NCBI GenBank assembly: GCA_039679855.1
Contig: JBDKUE010000186.1
Span: forward strand, 1-16,942
Length of the DNA stretch: 16,942 nt
Direction: 5' to 3'
Source: UBA5314 sp039679855
GTDB taxonomy: Bacteria; Bacillota; Syntrophomonadia; Syntrophomonadales; Syntrophomonadaceae
Numbering within the stretch: the first letter of the stretch is position 1; each line of letters begins with the position of its first letter. This document shows positions 7,611 through 14,416 of this stretch, in pieces. The position numbers and the translations under genes were made by a program. A model generated the notes under the pieces. It saw only the letters and a program-made list of their open reading frames with translations. It was not told the DNA's origin and made no database searches.

Positions 7611-8330
7611 TTGTTTAGTTTGCAGGATATTGTTTTGCACTATGGCCCCTTGCGGGTTTTTGAACATTTTAACCTGAGCTGCAGCAGGCAGGAATTCATC
7701 TGTCTCTTCGGGCCTTCGGGAGTAGGTAAGACCACCATACTTAATCTTCTGGCCGGCGTTGCCAGGCCCCAGGCGGGACGGGTCCGTTCTAACAGCCGGA
7801 GACTTGCCTATGTTTTCCAAGAACCCCGGCTGCTCCCCTGGTTTACAGCAGTGGAAAATCTCCAGCTCGGCCTGTATAACCTGGGACTGGATGCCAGGCA
7901 GCGGCGGCAAAGGGTGGAGAGCCTTCTGCCGGTTTTGGGCCTGGATGGGTTTGGCGACTACTATCCCGGACAATTGAGCGGGGGAATGAAGCAAAGGGTT
8001 TCCATTGGCCGGGCTTTTGCCATTCAACCGGATTTGCTTTTGCTGGACGAGCCTTTTTCCGGTTTGGATGAAAACCTGAAAAAAGATATGGAGGAACTGC
8101 TGCTTTCCCTGGGGCGCTGGCATGCCTGTACAACAGTCTTGGTTACCCATGATGTGCAGGAGGCTGTAAGGCTTGCCGACCGGATCGTGGTGGTAGGCGG
8201 ACGGCCCTGTGAAACGGTATTGGAACTGCGTCCCGAAACCGGGCAAAAGAGCAAGCCGAGCTATGCCAGGCACGTGGAACAGGTGTTGATAAACACCCTT
8301 AATCCAGACCGGGCCGAATTATATCTATAA
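7611..8330 (+). CDS. ABC transporter ATP-binding protein, SsuB/TauB/NitD-like
   Basis: This 239-residue ATPase has Walker A GPSGVGKTT (34-42), a Q-loop FQEPRLLPW (69-77) of the kind seen in sulfonate, taurine and nitrate importers, signature LSGGM (122-126), Walker B LLLLDEP (142-148), D-loop SGLD and His180 in VLVTHD. All catalytic motifs are intact. It should power import with the permease and lipoprotein encoded just downstream. The TTG start at 7611 is chosen for its GAGGTGA site; GTG 7602 would add three residues. The order ATPase - lipoprotein - permease is compact and on one strand with the GTPase cassette. No sulfonate mono-oxygenase or nitrate reductase gene is near, so the usual substrates of this subfamily should not be assumed. 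Confidence 0.92.
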   Translation: MFSLQDIVLHYGPLRVFEHFNLSCSRQEFICLFGPSGVGKTTILNLLAGVARPQAGRVRSNSRRLAYVFQEPRLLPWFTAVENLQLGLYNLGLDARQRRQRVESLLPVLGLDGFGDYYPGQLSGGMKQRVSIGRAFAIQPDLLLLDEPFSGLDENLKKDMEELLLSLGRWHACTTVLVTHDVQEAVRLADRIVVVGGRPCETVLELRPETGQKSKPSYARHVEQVLINTLNPDRAELYL

Positions 8331-8376
8331 GAACAAATTGATGCGGGTTTTCAATTGTTGAGAGGAGGCTATACCT

Positions 8377-9384
8377 ATGAAAAAAAGGCTCACAGCCCTT
8401 TTATTATCAGCTTGCCTGATTTTTACTCTGGCGGGATGCGCCAGTCAAAAAACGACTCCTACTGCAGCCAACCAGGCTGAACTCAAACTTGCCGACCTCA
8501 ATCTTGCTATCGGAAGCGCCCCCGGGCCGGTTACTTATCCCCTGGCGCAGATGGCGGAACAAAACAGTAAAATCGTTCTTAAACCCTGGCAGAGCGGTGA
8601 GCAGTTGACCGCAATGGTAACCGCTAAAGAGGTGCAGCTGTGCAGCACCCCGATAAGCAATGCGGTACTCGCCTACAACAAGGGTTTGAATGTTCAATTG
8701 CTCATGGTTACCGTCTGGGGAATGCTCTATGTCATGAGCACCGACCCGGATGTCAAAACCCTGCAGGATCTGAAAGGCAAAGAAGTAGCCATATCCGGCA
8801 AGGGCGGAATCCAGGATCTGATTTTCCGCCACCTGCTGCTCAAGAACAATATCAACCCCGACCAGGACCTTACCATCACTTATCTGGATATGGCGGAGGC
8901 TTCCTCGCGCCTGGCCGCCGGACAATTGAAGTACGCGGTGCTGAATGAACCCCATTCCAGCATCGCCACTTTAAATGCTCAAAAGGCAGGCATCCAACTG
9001 CACCGCGGGTTGGATTTAACCCAGGAGTGGAATAAACTGCCCGGACAGGAAAAGGCCCGCATGCCTATGGCCGGAATTATCGTCGTCAATGACAGCGGTA
9101 TTACACCTGCCCAGACCAGCGCTTTTGAAAAGATCTACATAGAGACTTCGGAATGGGTTAACAGCCATGGAACTGAAATCGGCCCGATCGTGGAAAAGCA
9201 TGTGCCTTCGATGAAGGCCGCGGCAGTAACCGGTTCTTTAAAATACGCCCGTTTACAGCCCCAGCATGCTGCCGACTGCCAGGCCGAAGTGGAAGCCTTC
9301 TTCAAGGAGCTGAGCCAGACCGCTGATGTCCGGGCCTTTGGAGGCAAAATACCCGATGCCAAGTTCTACTACCAGGCTAAATAG
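8377..9384 (+). CDS. ABC transporter substrate-binding lipoprotein, NMT1/SsuA-like
   Basis: A 335-residue protein with a clear lipoprotein signal: MKKR, a hydrophobic stretch and the lipobox LAGC with the acylated Cys21. The mature part resembles NMT1/THI5-like and SsuA-like binding proteins, including the segments DPDVKTLQDLKGKEVAISGK and the following helix, and LDMAEASSRLAAGQLKYAVL. It is likely anchored on the outer face of the membrane and captures the ligand for the adjacent permease and ATPase. ATG 8377 has AGGAGG at 8363-8368. The gene overlaps the permease gene by 29 bases, which suggests translational coupling. Family members bind sulfonates, nitrate, thiamine precursors and other small organics, so the ligand cannot be named. 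Confidence 0.9.
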   Translation: MKKRLTALLLSACLIFTLAGCASQKTTPTAANQAELKLADLNLAIGSAPGPVTYPLAQMAEQNSKIVLKPWQSGEQLTAMVTAKEVQLCSTPISNAVLAYNKGLNVQLLMVTVWGMLYVMSTDPDVKTLQDLKGKEVAISGKGGIQDLIFRHLLLKNNINPDQDLTITYLDMAEASSRLAAGQLKYAVLNEPHSSIATLNAQKAGIQLHRGLDLTQEWNKLPGQEKARMPMAGIIVVNDSGITPAQTSAFEKIYIETSEWVNSHGTEIGPIVEKHVPSMKAAAVTGSLKYARLQPQHAADCQAEVEAFFKELSQTADVRAFGGKIPDAKFYYQAK

Positions 9385-10153
9385 GAATTACGAATACCTG
9401 GGTGGCATTGTTTTACTGCTGCTCGGCTGGCAGCTGCTGTCCATGCGCTACAATCAGGTTTTGGTCCCGTCGCCGGCCGAGACTCTGCAAGCTCTGGTCT
9501 CCCTGGTGGAAAGCGGTGAGCTGGCGGAAAACCTCCTGATCACTTTTCACCGCCAGTTGGTGGGGCTGGCCGCCGGAATAACGGTAGGTATAGCCAGCGG
9601 CCTCCTTGCCGGCTGCTTTAGAAGGCTGGACCTGTTGATGCAGCCCTTGGTCAACTTTTTATTGGCAGTACCGGCTATCATTTTTGTGACCATGGCTATG
9701 GTCTGGTTTGGCATGGGAACCACCATGACGGTATTTTTGGTGTCACTGCTGGTTTTTCCAGTGATCCATACCAATACCGCCGAGGGGCTGAAGTCCATCG
9801 ATCCGGCTCTTCTGGAGATGGCAGGAGTATACCGGCTTCCGCCCCTGCTTAAAGTAAAAAAGATCTACCTTCCGGGTATGCGCCATGCCTTGATTGCCGG
9901 CTTCTCCTTGGCCATGGCTTCGTCGGTACGCCTCACTATAATGGCTGAATTGTTAGGCGCCCGGGAGGGGATGGGTCAGAGAATTGCCATAGCCCGGGCC
10001 TACCTGGAAACCGAGCGGCTTTTTGCCTGGGTGCTGGTGTTGCTGGCAATCCTCATTGGTCTGGAGTTCCTATTCATACGGCCGTTAAAACGGTGGGCCA
10101 GCCGGGGACAGGTGGAGGCTGGGACTGTGACAGCCCGGCAGGATAGTTGTTAA
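9356..10153 (+). CDS. ABC transporter permease, SsuC/TauC-like
   Basis: A 265-residue integral membrane protein with about six predicted helices (near 15-30, 68-87, 98-118, 122-138, 188-208 and 230-250). The cytoplasmic coupling (EAA) loop is visible around residues 153-182: LEMAGVYR, then KKIYLPGMRHALIAG. The region LVPSPAETLQAL near the N-terminus is typical of SsuC/TauC permeases. ATG 9356 is favoured because GGAGG lies at 9340-9344; an in-frame ATG at 9326 would add ten residues without a good site. It is the membrane channel of the importer formed with the ATPase at 7611 and the lipoprotein at 8377. The length is normal for the family. Confidence 0.9.
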   Translation: MPSSTTRLNRNYEYLGGIVLLLLGWQLLSMRYNQVLVPSPAETLQALVSLVESGELAENLLITFHRQLVGLAAGITVGIASGLLAGCFRRLDLLMQPLVNFLLAVPAIIFVTMAMVWFGMGTTMTVFLVSLLVFPVIHTNTAEGLKSIDPALLEMAGVYRLPPLLKVKKIYLPGMRHALIAGFSLAMASSVRLTIMAELLGAREGMGQRIAIARAYLETERLFAWVLVLLAILIGLEFLFIRPLKRWASRGQVEAGTVTARQDSC

Positions 10154-10219
10154 GAGTTCCTTGGGTTGGGGACTAAACCTCCAGCAGGCAGCAGAGGAAC
10201 AGAGGGAGATGGATTATAT

Positions 10220-10855
10220 ATGAGCAGCAAAGCAGAAGAATTTGACCGGCAAGCCCGGGAGGTTTTTGCGCCCGCCTATCCGGCTATAGCCGCCCAGTTT
10301 TTAGAGGAAAGCGGTGTATACAAAGGAGTATGCCTGGACCTGGGTTGCGGCAGCGGCTACCTGGGTCTGGCCTTCGCCGAGCAAAGCTTGTTGGATATCT
10401 ATTTAATGGACAATGACCCGGAAATGCTGGCTATTGCCAAGCGAAACGTTGTCAACCGGCACTTAGAAAAACGGGTTAAACTGATGCAGGCCGATGTGCA
10501 CAGGATCCCCTTGGAAAGCAATTCGGTGCAGCTGGTGGTCAGCCGGGGTTCTATGTTTTTCTGGCAGGACCAGGTTCTAGCCTTCAATGAAATATACCGG
10601 GTTTTAGCTCCTGGTGGCAAGGCCTTTATAGGCGGCGGTTTTGGCAGTCCGGAGATCAAAAGGCAGATAGATCAGGAAATGCAGCGCCGCAGTCCCGATT
10701 GGCTGGAGCATCTACGTAGCAAAATCGGTCCAGATGCGCCCGGCAGGTACCGTGCCATTTTATCTAAAACCGATATCGTCGACTACGATATTGATTATGG
10801 GGCGGTCGGGTTGTGGGTAGTGTTTGGAAAGAAGGAGTTTTTAGGCTTTATTTGA
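10220..10855 (+). CDS. Class I SAM-dependent methyltransferase
   Basis: The 211-residue protein has the Rossmann methyltransferase motifs in order: motif I DLGCGSG (40-46), an acidic strand end at MDNDPEM (63-69), QAD at 90-92, SRGSMFFWQD at 108-117 in the motif IV position, and LAPGGKAFIGGG (129-140). It has no membrane segment. The target is unknown; small-molecule methylation is more likely than nucleic acid, since no DNA- or RNA-binding extension is present. ATG 10220 begins the aligned domain; GGGAG lies at 10204-10208, while the upstream in-frame start at 10166 adds only low-complexity residues. It is the last gene of the cassette, 66 bases after the permease gene and followed by a hairpin. 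Its place with an importer and a metal-chaperone-like GTPase suggests that it modifies the imported ligand or a cofactor, which is inference. Confidence 0.85.
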   Translation: MSSKAEEFDRQAREVFAPAYPAIAAQFLEESGVYKGVCLDLGCGSGYLGLAFAEQSLLDIYLMDNDPEMLAIAKRNVVNRHLEKRVKLMQADVHRIPLESNSVQLVVSRGSMFFWQDQVLAFNEIYRVLAPGGKAFIGGGFGSPEIKRQIDQEMQRRSPDWLEHLRSKIGPDAPGRYRAILSKTDIVDYDIDYGAVGLWVVFGKKEFLGFI

Positions 10856-10883
10856 TCGATTAAGCACATACAAACGATTATAA

Positions 10884-10912
10884 AACCAGGCCGGTTTATT
10901 GCCCGCCTGGTT
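10884..10912 (+). terminator. Probable terminator of the GTPase/ABC cassette
   Basis: An 8-base-pair stem AACCAGGC/GCCTGGTT encloses a 13-base loop and begins 28 bases after the methyltransferase stop codon. The sequence after it is T-rich but interrupted (TTATCTTG), so termination may be incomplete. Confidence 0.6.
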
Positions 10913-10973
10913 ATCTTGTATATTGTGAGCTCCCGTATCTCTCCCTGCTGCAAACACTGTCGCAAACTTGCTG

Positions 10974-11003
10974 TGAATACGATAAGAGCGTTAGGAAAAG
11001 CTA
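10974..11003 (+). promoter_or_regulatory. Possible forespore-type (sigma-G/F) promoter of the DUF3231 gene
   Basis: TGAATA at 10974-10979 equals the Bacillus sigma-G -35 consensus; 17 bases later AAAGCTA (10997-11003) matches the -10 consensus CATACTA at four of seven positions. The spacing fits and the distance to the start codon is about 30 bases. The -10 match is weak. Confidence 0.25.
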
Positions 11004-11032
11004 AAGGTAGCTTTAAATTGGAGGGCTGAGTA

Positions 11033-12091
11033 ATGAAGCGAACTCAATATGATCCCGACAAGATGCAGGAAAAAGCCTTCGCCGGCGCTGCCAACTCTGC
11101 CTTAAACGCCACCGAAATAGCCGCGCTCTGGAATTCTTATATGCAGTACACGATGTTTACCTGTGTATTTAAAAGATTTAGCCAGACTGTCGAGGATAAC
11201 GAAATTAGACCCGTAATGGAGGACACCGTCAACATTTGCACCCAAAGAGTTAACAAAGTAGTGGAATTATTTAACAAAGAGGGACTGCCCATACCTATCG
11301 GGTTTTCCGACACCGATGTGAATTGGAATGCTCCCCGGCTTTTTACCGATGCCTATTTCCTCTACTACCTTGTTAATTCCAACAAGATAGCTGTCGGGAT
11401 AAACGGCCTGTCGCTGGTCACTTCGGGACGGGCCGACGTGCGCGACTTTTACACCCACTGTGTGGATTCAAGCATGCATCTTTTTAATAATGCAATCGAT
11501 GTTATGCTTTCCAAAGGCCTGTATATCAGACCGCCCATAGTATCAGTGGTGAAAATTCCTTCTTATGTTAAGAAACAAGATTTTTTAGACGGGTTTTGGG
11601 GTGAAAAAAGGAGCCTGTTAGCCCAGGAAATATCGGCTCTTTTTTACGGCATAATTACCAACAACGTTGGCAAAAGGCTTCTGTTGGGTTTCAGCCAGAC
11701 GGCCAGCTCCAATCAGGTGCGCAAATTTATGGACCGGGGAGTTAAAATGGCCAACAACCTTATAAATACTTTCAGCTACTCGCTGACCCGGGAAAACGTT
11801 CCTGATCCGATCCCCTGGGACTTTATGGTTACCGATTCAACCACCCCGATTTTCTCGGATAAGTTTATGATGTTTCACACCGTCATGGTTACTTCCGCCG
11901 GCATATTAAACTATTCGGCTTCCATGGCCACCAGCCCCCGGCACGATTTAATGGTCAACTACTTCAAAGCGATTGCTGAAGTGGCCAATTACCTTGAAGA
12001 CGGCACCAATATCATGATTGAAAACGGCTGGTATGAAGAGCCGTTCAGAACCGTCGATCGCCGTGAATTGATCAACAAAACAACCCATTAG
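11033..12091 (+). CDS. DUF3231 family protein (duplicated domain)
   Basis: This 352-residue soluble, mostly helical protein fits the DUF3231 family, common in Bacillus and Clostridia spore formers and without a settled function. Two homologous halves are visible: about residues 25-170 and 190-345. Each begins with an L-x-x-xEI-x-ALW/F-type helix and includes an NxxxR or NxGKR segment and a conserved proline-tryptophan region (FSDTDVNWNAPRLFTDAYF in the first, VTDSTTPIFSDKFMMFH in the second). The C-terminus ASMATSPRHDLMVNYFKAI and NIMIENGWYEEP is typical of the family. Each half probably forms a four-helix, ferritin-like bundle. ATG 11033 has GGAGG at 11020-11024. The gene stands alone between a terminator and a convergent operon. 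A spore-associated role is suggested by its family distribution and by the promoter-like sequence upstream, but is not proven. Confidence 0.85.
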   Translation: MKRTQYDPDKMQEKAFAGAANSALNATEIAALWNSYMQYTMFTCVFKRFSQTVEDNEIRPVMEDTVNICTQRVNKVVELFNKEGLPIPIGFSDTDVNWNAPRLFTDAYFLYYLVNSNKIAVGINGLSLVTSGRADVRDFYTHCVDSSMHLFNNAIDVMLSKGLYIRPPIVSVVKIPSYVKKQDFLDGFWGEKRSLLAQEISALFYGIITNNVGKRLLLGFSQTASSNQVRKFMDRGVKMANNLINTFSYSLTRENVPDPIPWDFMVTDSTTPIFSDKFMMFHTVMVTSAGILNYSASMATSPRHDLMVNYFKAIAEVANYLEDGTNIMIENGWYEEPFRTVDRRELINKTTH

Positions 12092-12104
12092 AGGGTGGTT
12101 GTTT
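12078..12104 (+). terminator. Possible terminator of the DUF3231 gene
   Basis: An 8-base-pair stem AAACAACC/GGTTGTTT with an 11-base loop straddles the stop codon. Only a short T stretch ends it, so it is a weaker terminator candidate than the one at 4838. Confidence 0.4.
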
Positions 12105-12368
12105 CGATCTCATAGCTGTTAAAGACCAATCCCTATCAACTCGTCATTCAATATAGCTGCATTAAGCTAACTACGATTTCTGCTCCTGAAAGGGGAGGTG
12201 ATAATTGCACAGGTTTTCCTGCAATTCCCGCTGTATTACAGCCAGGGTTTTCAAAAGATTCATCTCCATTTGTTACTGCTCGTAAATCTATATAATATTA
12301 GCATTCCCGAAGGAAGATGGCTATGAATACATAAGCCGAAGTCGGACAAAAGGTTTGGCCGGCACCGC
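12105..12368. other. Convergent intergenic region with small inverted repeats
   Basis: No clear gene is seen between the DUF3231 gene and the convergent membrane-protein operon. There are three neighbouring short dyads: CTCC/GGAG (12183-12197), TTGC-AGG/CCT-GCAA (12205-12224) and GCTGTA/TACAGC (12230-12242). A near-perfect Shine-Dalgarno sequence GGAGGTGAT (12194-12202) is followed by a TTG-initiated frame of 26 codons (12205-12285) that encodes a basic peptide with four cysteines. Whether it is translated cannot be judged from one sequence. I see no convincing terminator for the minus-strand operon. Confidence 0.45.
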
Positions 12369-12944
12369 TCACTGCCTGGCCCTGGCCTGCTCCTGCCGGG
12401 CCATAAAGACTGCCACCACCCACTTTATCAGAATGCCTATAGCCAGGTAGATGGGAAAGGAATAGTAGTGCCTCCAACTATGCAGTTCGTAAACATTGAT
12501 CCATACCAGGAAAGATTCGCCGCCAAACGAATACAAGGCAGAGGTGACAGTCATGGCTATGATGAAGCGCTTCCAGGAAGAACTGTACTTTTGGTAAACG
12601 AACATATAAGTTATGGGAAGAACGGACCAATCAGCAGGGATCAAGCGCGGCCATAGAGGAATGACCCAATAATGATATTCCCACAAACCCAGCTCACTGA
12701 GTACGGCATCAAGATAAGATGAGATGATAAAAACCAGCATTCCTATAAGGGTAATTTCCAGCAGTCGGGTCCGATCAACCTTCTTCCACCAAAAAAACCA
12801 GGGGATGATTAGGACCGCCAACAGCAGCCACCACTGCCAGGTAAAAAGGTCGTGGTGCAGCCAGTTTTCAATTCGCAAGTGGGTTAACTGCTGTTCAATA
12901 GATGCTATCAAATCTTGATTGGATAATCCTGCCGCTTGCTGCAT
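12369..12944 (-). CDS. CBO0543 family membrane protein
   Basis: The 191-residue product is very hydrophobic and tryptophan-rich with about five membrane segments (near residues 36-53, 60-83, 100-113, 123-140 and 160-180). The central LGLWEYHYWVIPLWP segment and the C-terminal SWRHYYSFPIYLAIGILIKW segment fit the CBO0543 family of small membrane proteins, which is mainly found in Firmicutes spore formers and has no known function. ATG at 12944 is preceded by AGGAG inside the end of the upstream gene, and only 4 bases separate the two genes, so it is almost certainly the last gene of a three-gene minus-strand operon. I make no functional claim beyond membrane location. Confidence 0.8.
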   Translation of the reverse strand: MQQAAGLSNQDLIASIEQQLTHLRIENWLHHDLFTWQWWLLLAVLIIPWFFWWKKVDRTRLLEITLIGMLVFIISSYLDAVLSELGLWEYHYWVIPLWPRLIPADWSVLPITYMFVYQKYSSSWKRFIIAMTVTSALYSFGGESFLVWINVYELHSWRHYYSFPIYLAIGILIKWVVAVFMARQEQARARQ

Positions 12945-12948
12945 AATC

Positions 12949-13413
12949 CTACTCTCCTACCGCCACAGTAGACACACCCAGAGCCTTGTGCCCCCAGAGC
13001 ACCTTCTTTACTGTTTCCGTCTGGTCAGCCCGGCATTCAATTAAAAAAACCAGTGGACCGGATGCTCCCTGGCTTCGGTTTCGGGAATGCCGTTTTGAAC
13101 CTAATAAATAATCAAAAAGGCATCCGATTATAAAACCCCCCAATAGTGCGATCAGTCCCCAGATAATTGGTCCCCAATTTAAGTTGAAGCCGTAGATAAC
13201 CCCCAGGGTCATGCAGGCAGTGCCCATGAGAAAACCGCCGTCGATCATGCTCACCCCGTCGGCGTGGTGGATGCTGTCCAACAATTCCCGGGTTTCTCCC
13301 CTGACCTCCAGGGGCACGGCCAGTACGTGGTCTTTGTCAACGCCCTTTTCAACAAGCTCACTGATGGCCAACTCGGTGTGAAAGCAGTAATCAAATGATG
13401 CTACGACCAGCAT
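12949..13413 (-). CDS. Hypothetical two-helix membrane protein with glycine-rich hairpin
   Basis: A 154-residue protein that I do not recognise as a named family. Residues 1-55 look like a small alpha/beta domain (MLVVASFDYCFHTELAISEL, then VLAVPLEV); residues 60-76 and 82-104 form a glycine-rich membrane hairpin (GGFLMG, GLIALLGGFIIG); the tail from about 115 to 154 again looks soluble with a beta-alpha-beta pattern (LVFLIECRADQTETVKKVL, then ALGVSTVAV). The soluble parts on both sides of the hairpin could pair as one regulatory-type domain. ATG 13413 has a strong AGGAGG and lies 3 bases after the previous gene, so the two are co-transcribed. The function is unknown. Confidence 0.75.
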   Translation of the reverse strand: MLVVASFDYCFHTELAISELVEKGVDKDHVLAVPLEVRGETRELLDSIHHADGVSMIDGGFLMGTACMTLGVIYGFNLNWGPIIWGLIALLGGFIIGCLFDYLLGSKRHSRNRSQGASGPLVFLIECRADQTETVKKVLWGHKALGVSTVAVGE

Positions 13414-13416
13414 GGT

Positions 13417-14202
13417 TCAGCCTCCTCTAACCGGAAAGGGCAGTCTCAACGAAATACCCTGATAGGTTTTTTTGAAATACCGGGCCTGCTCAATATTGAA
13501 TAACTTGTTTAACTCAACCGTTTTCAGATAAGCATCCCAGGCGGCGAAGCCGTATAAGGAAGGCAGGTTCATAAACCATTGCCAGTCCAATATGTTCCTG
13601 GCCCCGCTAAAATCACCCCAAATAGTGTACATAATTGCCTGAAGGCTGTGGGAGACAACAAAAATGCCGGTTCCAAAAATAAAGATAATTGTAGAGAGAA
13701 CGTTTAAACCGGCATACATGTGCCCCAAACCGGGCAAGAGCATGGACCAGGCGAAACCAACCCAGGGATTGCGCTTGTCGAGGGAGTTTACGCTGATCCC
13801 ACTCACCGCGGTAGGGGTTATTGGGGAATGTTCCCGGTCGGCCAGAACCGATAGTTTGTTGCACTCTACGGTAAGCCGGTAGCTGTCCCATATGGCAAAA
13901 AGCAAAACCGAGCAGTATATGATAAGCCATTGGGTGTCCAGAACCTGTTTGGCTGCTTGAAAGGCACCGTTGAAGCTGTATAGGATAGCCAGGTTGAGGT
14001 GTGATTTATAATTGATCAGCAGCTCGCCGGTGAAAAGCAAAAAGCCCTTGCTTATGCTGCCGTTGTTGATATGGCCAAAGCCTGGATAAAGCAGAGACCA
14101 ACAAGCCAGCGTCCAGGGATTTCTTAGATGGAGACTGTTTGTATTAAAGGGAGTTATACTGGCTTTGGGACGGCGGATCGCATTATTAGCAGATGAATTC
14201 AA
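13417..14202 (-). CDS. Internally duplicated membrane protein with WSxxxPGxGH repeats
   Basis: A 261-residue membrane protein made of two homologous units. The first (residues 27-117) holds RNPW (27-30), WSLLYPGFGH (35-44), VLDTQW and IWDSY (104-108); the second (143-235) holds RNPW (144-147), WSMLLPGLGH (152-161), ILDWQW and AWDAY. Each unit probably has two to three membrane helices. The PGxGH motif after a hydrophobic helix resembles that of small TM2-like membrane proteins. I recognise the type from Firmicutes genomes but know no function. The start is TTG 14202 with AGGAG at 14211-14215 on the minus strand; no ATG is available before the first unit. It is the first gene of the minus-strand operon. 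Confidence 0.75.
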   Translation of the reverse strand: MNSSANNAIRRPKASITPFNTNSLHLRNPWTLACWSLLYPGFGHINNGSISKGFLLFTGELLINYKSHLNLAILYSFNGAFQAAKQVLDTQWLIIYCSVLLFAIWDSYRLTVECNKLSVLADREHSPITPTAVSGISVNSLDKRNPWVGFAWSMLLPGLGHMYAGLNVLSTIIFIFGTGIFVVSHSLQAIMYTIWGDFSGARNILDWQWFMNLPSLYGFAAWDAYLKTVELNKLFNIEQARYFKKTYQGISLRLPFPVRGG

Positions 14203-14247
14203 TTTGCCTTACTCCTGTTATTTCACAATATAAGGATTATCTATTAC

Positions 14248-14274
14248 ATTGTTTGCTCCAGAGGCAAAACTTAT
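14248..14274 (-). promoter_or_regulatory. Possible mother-cell (sigma-E-like) promoter of the membrane-protein operon
   Basis: Read on the minus strand, ATA (14274-14272) is followed after 16 bases by CAAACAAT (14255-14248), which matches the sigma-E -10 consensus CATACAAT at seven of eight positions. The start codon is 46 bases further on. The rest of the -35 element is poor. An alternative sigma-A reading, TTGCCT with TAGATA 18 bases away, overlaps it. Confidence 0.3.
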
Positions 14275-14351
14275 CCAGAAAGGGTTAACGATGCCGATCC
14301 TATGGTTCGGATTTAAAAAGATATTGCATTAGAAACTTACCCCCTTCATAC

Positions 14352-14386
14352 AAAAGCCCATTCGGTTTTCGGCCAAATGGGCTTTT
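14352..14386 (-). terminator. Terminator of carB
   Basis: An 11-base-pair stem AAAAGCCCATT/AATGGGCTTTT, with a 13-base loop that can pair further (CGG with CCG-type bases), lies 31 bases beyond the carB stop. The stem ends in TTTT on either strand, so it could work in both directions, but no plus-strand gene leads into it. Confidence 0.8.
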
Positions 14387-14416
14387 GCCAGGGTTTTTAT
14401 ATTTTCTCCCGATCAG

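Noticed and set aside
7485..8273. 262-residue open frame on the minus strand
   Set aside because: It is antisense to the SsuB-like ATPase gene, which has all its catalytic motifs.
7611..10153. Assigning the importer to taurine, sulfonate or nitrate
   Set aside because: The similarity is at subfamily level only, and no sulfonate- or nitrate-using enzyme is nearby.
12198..12326. 42-codon GTG-initiated frame in the convergent intergenic region
   Set aside because: The GTG lies inside the Shine-Dalgarno-like motif and has no site of its own; nothing in the peptide is recognisable.
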